From NCBI GenBank assembly GCA_016647705.1, contig CM028334.1, positions 7,969,546 through 8,033,545 of the forward strand: DNA of 64,000 nt, in the 5' to 3' direction. The stretch's first letter is position 1, and the number at the start of each line of letters is the position of its first letter. The notes below the pieces were generated by a model, which searched no databases, was not told where the DNA came from, and worked only from the letters and a program-made list of their open reading frames with translations. Of the stretch, positions 56,251-64,000 are shown piece by piece. The translations under genes were made by a program, and so were the position numbers. Origin of the DNA: Eucommia ulmoides. Taxonomy: Eukaryota; Streptophyta; Magnoliopsida; Garryales; Eucommiaceae.

Positions 56251-57415
56251 GCACGGTACGCCCTCATCGATGGAATTTTTTATCGAAAATCCTTCTCCGG
56301 TCCGTACTTCTGATGTCTCCGACCTGAAGAAGCCGACTACGTTATGAAAGAGGTCCACGAGAGGATTTGTGGGAATCACTTGGGGGGTAGGTCCCTAGCT
56401 CGGAAGTTGCTCTTAAACAGGTATTACTAGTCGAAGATGCTCAAGGACGTAGGAGAATTCGTGAAGAAGTGTGATAAGTGCTAGCAATTTTTCGCGCACC
56501 TTCACGCTCCGCCGACCGAGCTGGTTCTGATATCCAGCCCTTAGCAATTCACCCAGTGGGGAATCGATCTTCTTGGCCAGTTCCCCCAGGGAACTGGTCA
56601 GAGAAAATTCTTGGTCGTCGCCTTTGACTACTTCACTAAGTGGGTTGAAACCGAGCCACTCGCAATGATCACTAAGCAACGGATTCGGGACTTTGTCTGG
56701 AAGCACATGATTTGCTGATTTGGCATCCCAAGGACTATCGTCTCCGATAATGGAAAGCAGTTCGACAACGACCTGTTCGTCGAGCTGTGTGCTGGGCTGA
56801 GGATCAGGACGAATTTCTTCTCTCCCGGCCACCCTCAGGCTAATGGCCAAGTCGAAGTCACCAACCAGACTATCCTATAAAACTTGAAAACCAGGTTCGA
56901 AAAATTAAAGGGGTTATGGGTGGAAGACTTGTATCCCGTGCTATGGACTTAACACAACAATCCAGACTCTAACCGGCGAGAGGCCTTTCTCAATAACATT
57001 CGGTTAAAAGTTGTCATCTAGGTAGAGATCAACAAACCCTTTCCTCGTACAGCTCGTCTTTTTGATCGAGCTGAAAACGAGGCGGGCCTGGCTCTCGACC
57101 TTGACCTGCTTGAAGAGAGGAGGGAGAGGGCTCAGATTCACCAGGCCACCTATCAACAGAGGACGGCCCAATACTATAATCGTCGCATTTGGCCTCGATC
57201 TTTTGACTTCGGTGACCTTGTCCTAAGGAAAGTCACCCTAGCTACGAAAGAGAAAAATGCCGAGAAGTTAGCACCGAGCTGAAAATGGCCTTAACGTATG
57301 GATCACATAGCCCGACCAAGGACCTATAATTTGGAAACTGAAGAAGGGGTACCGCTTAGGCACCATTAGAACACTAAGCATCTGAAATGCTACTACCTAA
57401 GCGATGAACGAAATC
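56251..57415 (+). pseudogene. Tat integrase, decayed
   Basis: Zinc-binding HHCC remnant (HERICGNHLGG...CDKC), then the core D-D-E: QWGIDLLGQFP, FGIPRTIVSDNGKQFDN and GHPQANGQVEVTNQTIL, then a C-terminal region (ATYQQRTAQYYNRR, DFGDLVLRKV). At least six in-frame stops, most of them TAG where relatives have Trp (TGG) or Gln (CAG). Confidence 0.85.
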
Positions 57416-57572
57416 CCTAAGCTCGCCAAAGTTTTTTTTTTTGATCTCACAAGAATTGTAATGGAAAAGTTGAAGTCAATGAAAATGGGCATTTTCGGTT
57501 AAATAAGTTTCCAGTTTCCGTAATTAGTTAAATAGTATAATTACGGATCGGACCCTAAAGAAGATCGATAAT
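57416..57572 (+). other. Tat spacer after pol, left part
   Basis: Non-coding. Its end (GGACCCTAAAGAAGATCGATAA) matches the end of the ~285-bp repeat unit that resumes at 60,393, showing that the array was split by solo LTR copy C. Confidence 0.6.
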
Positions 57573-60392
57573 GTCAATACCCGTCCTGGACACCCAACAT
57601 CCCGGGGCTGGCATGACGACATCACGACATCACCGAAACAATCAACCATCTATCAAACAACAATATGCATACATATATAAACCATCATCTATATAAGTTA
57701 TACATATTCTTTGTCATGGGGACACACCTGTCCCCCAAATATAATAACAACAATATATAATACCATGAACCTCTCACAGGTTCGCCTCAGATAGCTCATC
57801 TCAACCCTCCACACAACTCCATCGTAGGACTCTACCTAGCACCAGTAGGGGACCGACTCTTAACTGCTTCACCTGTGAGTGTACTGCCTTCTTAATATTT
57901 TTTTTTTAAATGGATCAAGTATATAACATATAAACATCACATTTCAAATAAAAATCTCATAATATATATATATATATATATATATATCATACCACAAGGA
58001 AAGCATCCATTTTCCTGTCACCACAAAATCAATGTCTATATGATTATAACATTTCAACTAAGCAATAAAAATCAACCAGAACGTCACAGCAACCATATAG
58101 TATAACGCAACTGAAATAATAGATATATCATCGTAAATGGATATACTAAGTCAGTATAAAATAAAGTATATATAAATGTCATATGCGACAAAACACCATA
58201 TACGACAAAACACCACATACGATACCATGTCACACCATACCACATCACACTACACCTCGGCTAGCCATGTGATCGTTTTAACCTCACGATCGGGAGTTAC
58301 AATGGTACTGTACCCCATAGGATATGCCTTTCTAGTGGGATATAACAACGCTCCGCTAGACTATGCCAGACAGGTGAAATACCACTCCGCTGGACTATGC
58401 CAAGCAGGTGAATATCCACCACCAATCTCCACTTCACCTCAACAATAACAACTCATCTCCATCTCAACAGCAACAACTCTGCCCATAATCAACCAACTCA
58501 TCAAATCAATAATATCATCATCAAACTATAACTCAATAAATAATCAACGCTAAAATCAACAGCATCGTCAAATCAATAACAACATCGTCAAACTGCAAAC
58601 CAATAACATTGACCTCTATCTCCAAAATCGATTTAATCCATATACGTTATAAATTCATCAAATTTCAAGTAAACACATTTATTCCATCATATATATATAT
58701 ATATATATATATGAAAATAGATTTTTGCAAGAAGACAGTACACTCACCTGATTATTCGTTTTCGAAGACTTTAACCTCCTATTCTCTACCGGTCCTTCGG
58801 TGCCCGCGAACCTATTTAGTGACAGGGCCTAAATTAATATTTTGCGTAAAAACAACCTAATTATGCCATGCAACCCTAATTTTTGTAATTTTCTATTCCC
58901 CGCATTCTATATTACTATTTAACGAGTATTGCTCCGTTACAATTTACGATATCGAATTTATTCATGTGAACAGTCTCAATATTTATTATCGCCATTTTGA
59001 CATTTTCGATGCTAGTAATTAGTTTCCTATAATTTTTACAGATAAAATATCGCAATAATATCCTAAATAATTTCATAATCACCCATGAGACTATTAAATA
59101 CAATTAAATGCATATATTAAGAGTGACAGGAATTCTACCTTTCCCGGATTTTTTCGATGGCCACGAGATTGGATTTTAAATTTTTTGGTGGGGTTATTTG
59201 CGTATTTTTCTTTTTCTCTTCTTCTTCCTTTTCCTTTTTAATTTCTGTTTTGTGTTTCTGTCTCCCGGTTCTACTTCAGCCGGCCACTCACCACTGGCCC
59301 TTCACCTGCTCCGATCACAAGCTTACCGCCGGCCTGCTGTTTTCAGCCCACCAACCCATACACAACATCACATACACAAACAACAACGATCATCTGAACC
59401 ACAACACACACGTAGCCACACTGGCCGAACAGAACACACCCATTCACTGACGGCGAAGTAACCAATAGACGGCATACACAAAACACACAACCATACACCC
59501 ACCTTTAACGGACCACCACCGGAGTACCCTCCACTGCCGGAGAATAGACAACACACACAAACCTACTTCTTTCTCTCTCTAACCCACTACCGGCGATGCC
59601 CCACCGGAGTGAACGACCACACCGTCGATTGGACGGACAACACACGCACATAACCGAAACACACATACCTACTCACTAACCAGACGGCGACAAACGGTTG
59701 ACCAATAATCACACATACACGACGATGGAAAAAACATAGCACATACCTATACCGCCTAAATACACACATTTTTTTTACACACCCTTACTGTTTGAACAAG
59801 ACAAATAGACTGTACACACCCATATCCCACCGAACTAAACAACGATCAACATCGAAACACGCCCTCACGCTAATGAACTCACCATCTCCAGCGATCACGA
59901 ACCTCCGACGACCTTCTCTCTCTCTAGTTTTTCTGATTTTCTCTTCCATTTTCAGGCTTGAAACAAGATTTTTTTATGGATCATTAATTTGCATAGATTT
60001 TAGTGGATTGGTTTATGGGTTTTGTTCATGCCACATTGCCTCTCTCCCATGCCCTCTTGTCTCCGGTTGAGCTTACGGCACACGTAAACACACCAGCATG
60101 CATATATATATATATAAAAAAAAAAATATCTAGATTAAATTGCTCTTTTCTCCCCCTATTTTCTTAAAATCTTTTTCCTTAGTCCATTTTCACATTTAAA
60201 GGTTTCTGAAATTGTAATTTCATCCCAAAAGTTGTTATTCTCAAAAGTTAAATTTTTGATTGAATGTTTTTCCAAATTTTCAATTTGATCCCCAAACTTT
60301 TAATTTGAAATCTTAACTAACCCGATTTCACCCCGAATCAATTATTCTAAATGTAACTAAAATGACGTGCATACTACGATTGAGGTCTTATA
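57573..60392 (+). mobile_element. Solo LTR of the TGTCACACC-type family (copy C), inside the Tat spacer
   Basis: Starts TGTCAATACCCGTCC and ends TGAGGTCTTATA. The perfect 5-bp direct repeat GATAA lies on both sides (57,568-57,572 and 60,393-60,397). It matches copy A in detail and copy B in block order: CACGATCGGGAGTTAC near 58,287, GAAGACAGTACACTC near 58,731, a CA-rich section at 59,340-59,780, and CTCTCTCTCTAGTTTTTCTG near 59,914. Several TA microsatellites (57,963; 58,689; 60,101). No internal genes, about 2.8 kb. Confidence 0.88.
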
Positions 60393-60892
60393 GATAAGCT
60401 CAGAAAAATCGAGCTTGACAGATCGTCTAGGGGGTAAAACGATCCAACCAAAGTTGAGTCTTAGGGCCCGAAAGAATAGCCCTCTGTGTGCCGAGAGACT
60501 GGGGTGAGCCATCCCCAAACCCTTCTCCCTGTAAAAGCGGAGGCGCACAACCTCTCGTGCTAAGGGTCGGGGTGAGCCGTGCTCCAGCCATTCCTCCGGG
60601 TAGAGGTAGCCCTTTTGTCTCGGGGATGATCCAGGGATGAAGCAAAACCATTGAGGGTTGGACCTTAGAGAAGACTGACAAGCCTGGAAAAATTGAGCTC
60701 GACAGATTGTTTGGGGAGAAAAACAGCCCAACCGCAAATTGTACAAATGTAAAGATAGGGATGGACAACCCTTTGTGTGCCGAGAGGCTGGGGTGAGCCG
60801 TCCTTCAGCCCATTTTCTCTGTTGAGGCAGGTGTCTATCCGTCCGGGCCGAGATGTCCCTATAGCCACGGAGATGATTTGGGGATAAAAAAA

Positions 60893-60936
<44 letters not shown>

Positions 60937-61240
60937 CAGGTCGTGTATAAAGAAGATCAACGAGCTCGGGAAAACCGAGCTCGATGAATCTTCTCGAAGG
61001 CAAAACGACCTTCCAGTTCAACAAGTCGACAGGGTAAGGTGGAATGCGTGACCTCAATGTCGTGTCCTATAAGAAGCCCAGGAAGCTCTGTGGACCTGAC
61101 CTCCCCTGGTCGTCTGGGGGGCAAAATGACCGACCACGACGCATCCACTTACCTGTGTACAAGTGGTGAAAATCTGCTGGGCACCAGGATTACTTCAGGT
61201 CGGCACAAGCTCTTATGGTCGCCTTGGGGGAAAGGTGTCC
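60393..61240 (+). repeat. Tandem repeat of about 285 bp in the Tat spacer, about three units
   Basis: Units begin near 60,396, 60,683 and 60,960 with AGCTCRGAAAAATCGAGCTY, GACAGAT and GGGGGYAAAACGRYCCAACC. Units 1 and 2 also share TGTGTGCCGAGAG-CTGGGGTGAGCC (60,486 and 60,776). Unit 2 contains a (TA)n run at about 60,896-60,933. Tandem arrays between pol and the 3' LTR are a known feature of Tat elements. Confidence 0.75.
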
Positions 61241-61538
61241 ATTGCTCAAGTTACACAACCTGCCGAGCTTTGAAGGATTATTTCAGGTCGGCAAATCTCA
61301 TGAACTTGCAAAAATAAAAATAAAAATAAATCCAATAAAGCAAAGTCAGAAAAATAAAGACAAGGGACATGCAATTAGCAAAATAAGAGTTCTATTAATC
61401 TGTCAAAAAGGATTACAAAAAGAAGAAATGGGACTCCTGCCCGTGATATACAAGCCAGCTAATAGCCGGGTCAAAAAAATAAATAAAGAGAAAAACTAAA
61501 ACTACAAGTGTGCATCCTTGACTGGGCAGAGGGCGGGG
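61241..61538. other. Tat spacer, right part
   Basis: Non-coding A-rich DNA between the tandem array and the end of the antisense ORF. Nothing further was recognised. Confidence 0.4.
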
Positions 61539-63770
61539 CTATTGCTGGAACGGGTCAGGACTGGTCTGCTCACCACCGGCCTCCTTTTTACTGGCCTGGT
61601 CATGGCTCCCTGGTAGCGCGTAAATACATCGCTACTTTTAGTTGCAAGTATACGAGGTCAAGTTTTAGTAAAGGTGGAGAAAGTAAGGGTATTGTGTCCA
61701 CAAAGATTGGTTGTGATTATTATTGAATACCGCGTTTATCATGATCTAACTTTATCTAGGCTAAATCAAATGTATATAAAATTAATATAAACTAATACTA
61801 AAATACTAATTAAACTATACTAATACTAATATGAGATGTTCTAGGGAAAATCTTGCCTTGGGATTAACTTTGTTTACAAAAACGTGTTTGGTCTCATTTT
61901 AGTTTACGTTAATGGCATTCGTGTATCCGACAATCTCGGTTCGTAAACTCACTCGCCACCTCTCCCTAGTGTAAGACGAGCGAATACGTGATTTCGCGTC
62001 AACAAAAAAGTTCCCCGCAATGTCTTAACGATGCTAGATCACGTGAGTCTTACCCCAACGTCATTGATTGCACACTTTCTAACGCCCTCCCAGGTCGTTA
62101 GATTGTCGTGTTGTGTTTACCCTAATCCTAATTCAGGGTTACCTCTATCGAGTGTCAAATCCCGTATTTTCTAATTATCTAAACAAGCATAATAACATGA
62201 CAACACGACAAACACAATCGAAATTATTATAAAACACACATTAACAAAACACAAACTCAAACAAAACTACACTTTTATAAATTATATTAATCTCTAGACA
62301 AAAACACGTTTAGCTCATGGCCATAGCTGGTTATACAATTAAAAATGAGCTAGACATGCTCAAACAACAATCCTAAGTTAAGAAATAAAGAAAGGAACAC
62401 GAGAAACTTAACCTAGTCCAGAGGTTTATCGCTAAAAATGTTTCGAGATCGCTCCTTCTTTTTTGCAACGTGATCTTCTCCTTAGGAATTGTTTGAGCAC
62501 TCCCAAAATCTCTCTCTAAAATATACTAAGCCTATCAGGGCTCTAATCGCCATAGGAGAGGAGAGGAGAGGAGAGGAAGGGGTATAAATAGGAAAAGTAT
62601 TCTAATAAATATCTAAATCTATGTAGAGGTGACCGTTGCAGCGGTGGGATTTACCGTTGCGGCGGTGAATAGATCAGTTTGATCTTCGCTTGAGCGGTGG
62701 AGTCAGCGGTGGATTTAGGACCTCTCTGCAGTTTCACTGCCTAGGCGGTGAGGTTCTAGCAGATTTAGATCCTCTCTGCATTTTCACCGTTGCGACGGTG
62801 GTCTGGATACTGTGGCGGTGGGCTTCTTTTTAGAATATTGTCTCCTTGCTTGTTTTTCCACCGTTCTTGATCCGATATTATCGTTTACGCTCTATTTTTG
62901 TACCGTTTCACCCCACACACTTGATTTAGTACAAAAAGAATAAAAACATATTAAAATGTATTAAAACGTAATAAACGTACTAAAAAACTAACAATTTTGG
63001 TTTGGAAATATATAGGTAATTTACACCTATCACTTCCCGATGGTCGGCTTGGCCCAGCTTCTTGAATGGCCGACTCGGTGCTCGGTTTATCCATGCTTGC
63101 ATCCTGCTGGGCTTGACCTTCGGCAATATCCTGGTCAGAAATCTCGAGCTCTATCTGCGTATGATGGACTTTTGGGAACAAGCGGCGGACAGAGTTGACC
63201 GTCCCCTTAAAATCGAGCTGGATAACGTTGACGATGATTTGGTCTCGAAGCCCGGTGAATTCTTCACTCTTCTTATAAATCTCAACCGCCTCTACTCGGG
63301 CCTCAGCTTGGGCCTTTTCTAGCTCGGCCGCTTGGTTCTGTTGGAGCTCCTCTAGCCGAGAGACGGCGATGTGCTCAGATCGTCTAAAGTCCTTTGCCCT
63401 CTTGGCCGCTGCCTCAATCTCAGCAAGCATTCGCTCCACCTTTCCGTGGTACTCTTCCAGGAGACTGATGTCTTCTTCCCTCTGCTTGGTCAGCTCCTCA
63501 AGCCCGTGGTTGGCCTGGTGTAAGCGGAGCGGGCCCCGATCTCCAGCGAAGAGAATAAGCCCTGTAAGGTCAGCGGCCGGAGTTATTAAGACATTAATTG
63601 AGTCCAAAAACAAAATACCAAAAGCTATCCGAGAAGAACAACTTACCGAAAGCAGGAACCAGTTTATCTCGGCGCAGAATTGGGTATCAGACTTCTCGGC
63701 GAATCTAACCTTATTCGCCGGCGGCACGATCCGTTGAGCGAAGTTCGTGAGCACTGTCGGATTCTAGGTG
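61539..63770 (-). pseudogene. Antisense coiled-coil ORF of the Tat element, split by a solo LTR
   Basis: On the minus strand from about 63,754, translation gives a charged, heptad-rich segment (LTKQREEDISLLEEYHGKVE, RMLAEIEAAAKRAKDFRRSE, EELQQNQAAELEKAQAEAR) then AVEIYKKSEEF and a LFPKVHHTQIELEISDQD tail rich in acidic residues. This resembles the hypothetical protein encoded antisense between integrase and the 3' LTR in some Tat elements (Grande- and Retand-like). It is interrupted at 63,033 by LTR copy 3 and resumes at about 61,610 to a TAG at 61,539-61,541. Function unknown. A possible 85-bp GT-AG intron lies at 63,562-63,646. Confidence 0.7.
61611..63032 (-). mobile_element. Solo LTR of the TGATAGG-type family (copy 3, minus strand)
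   Basis: On the minus strand it starts TGATAGGTGTAAATTACC at 63,032 and ends CGCGCTACCA at 61,611. The flanks CTCCC (61,606-61,610) and CTTCC (63,033-63,037) are a 5-bp target duplication with one mismatch. It shares the GTGAGACTCACGTGA-type, CACTCGGGAGAGG-type and ACCAATC-TGTGGAYA-type blocks with copies 1 and 2. A GAGGA repeat (GGAGAGGAGAGG) is at about 62,557-62,577. Confidence 0.82.
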
Positions 63771-64000
63771 GTAGGTTCGTTGATATAGAGCCCGGTTCGA
63801 ATGACGACCTCCTCGGACTCCTCGCCACCTCCCTCTTGCTGCTCCACTTGTTGGGCCGGGATGGAGGGTCGGCACATCAGACACCCCCGCCTTTCTTTTC
63901 CCCTTGTCTTTACTAAAAGAGGGGGCAAAATCTTCCTCAACGACCTCCGTCTGCCCGGTCTTGGTGGTAGCTGGGGTCCCCGGCCTTCTCGGAGTAGGGA
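63771..64000 (-). other. Continuation of the Tat antisense region to the window edge
   Basis: GC-richer, codon-like sequence continuing upstream of the antisense ORF, with glutamate/serine-rich minus-strand translation (EEESEEVV-like near 63,805-63,830). It has a stop at about 63,763 between it and the ORF described above. The 3' LTR of the Tat element must lie beyond 64,000. Confidence 0.45.

Overview
The window is plant nuclear DNA, most likely from a eudicot. It has a plant plasma-membrane H+-ATPase gene with about 20 short exons and GT-AG introns, a plant NPF (NRT1/PTR) transporter gene, AT-rich spacers, and Ty1/copia, Ty3/gypsy-Tat, LINE, SINE-like, Mutator-like and PIF/Harbinger-like debris. 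There is no bacterial-style gene organisation. The species cannot be read from the sequence.

Layout. 1-28.4 kb is intergenic and transposon-rich: a minus-strand LTR fragment at the left edge, a copia 3' end whose LTR is split by a 2.7-kb solo LTR, a 336-bp tandem duplication, several foldback elements (the best is an 853-bp Mutator-like element with a perfect 9-bp target duplication at 12,860-13,712), a second copia 3' end, a solo LTR at about 19.4-21.0 kb, a LINE 3' end, and a 1-kb element with TTA target duplications. 28.4-39 kb holds a complete plasma-membrane H+-ATPase (956 codons, + strand), with two tiny overlapping upstream ORFs in its leader, many small MITEs in its introns and a SINE-like fragment just after its stop codon. 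39.0-43.75 kb holds a complete NPF2-type transporter (599 codons, minus strand), arranged tail-to-tail with the ATPase. 43.75-47.5 kb is spacer with MITEs. 47.5-64 kb is a nested retrotransposon cluster: a decayed Tat-lineage Ty3/gypsy element runs from about 49.1 kb past the window end (gag, protease, RT, RNase H, a second RNase H, integrase, a spacer with ~285-bp tandem repeats, and an antisense coiled-coil ORF). It is interrupted by three solo LTRs from two other families, and another LTR of one of those families sits immediately to its left.

How the genes relate. The H+-ATPase makes the proton gradient that H+-coupled NPF carriers use. Their tail-to-tail adjacency is probably chance gene order, but their transcript ends could overlap. 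No new enzymatic or defence system is visible. The noteworthy signals are regulatory (uORF pair, SINE-derived 3' UTR) and transposon-structural. All exon boundaries are read by eye from splice signals and reading-frame continuity.
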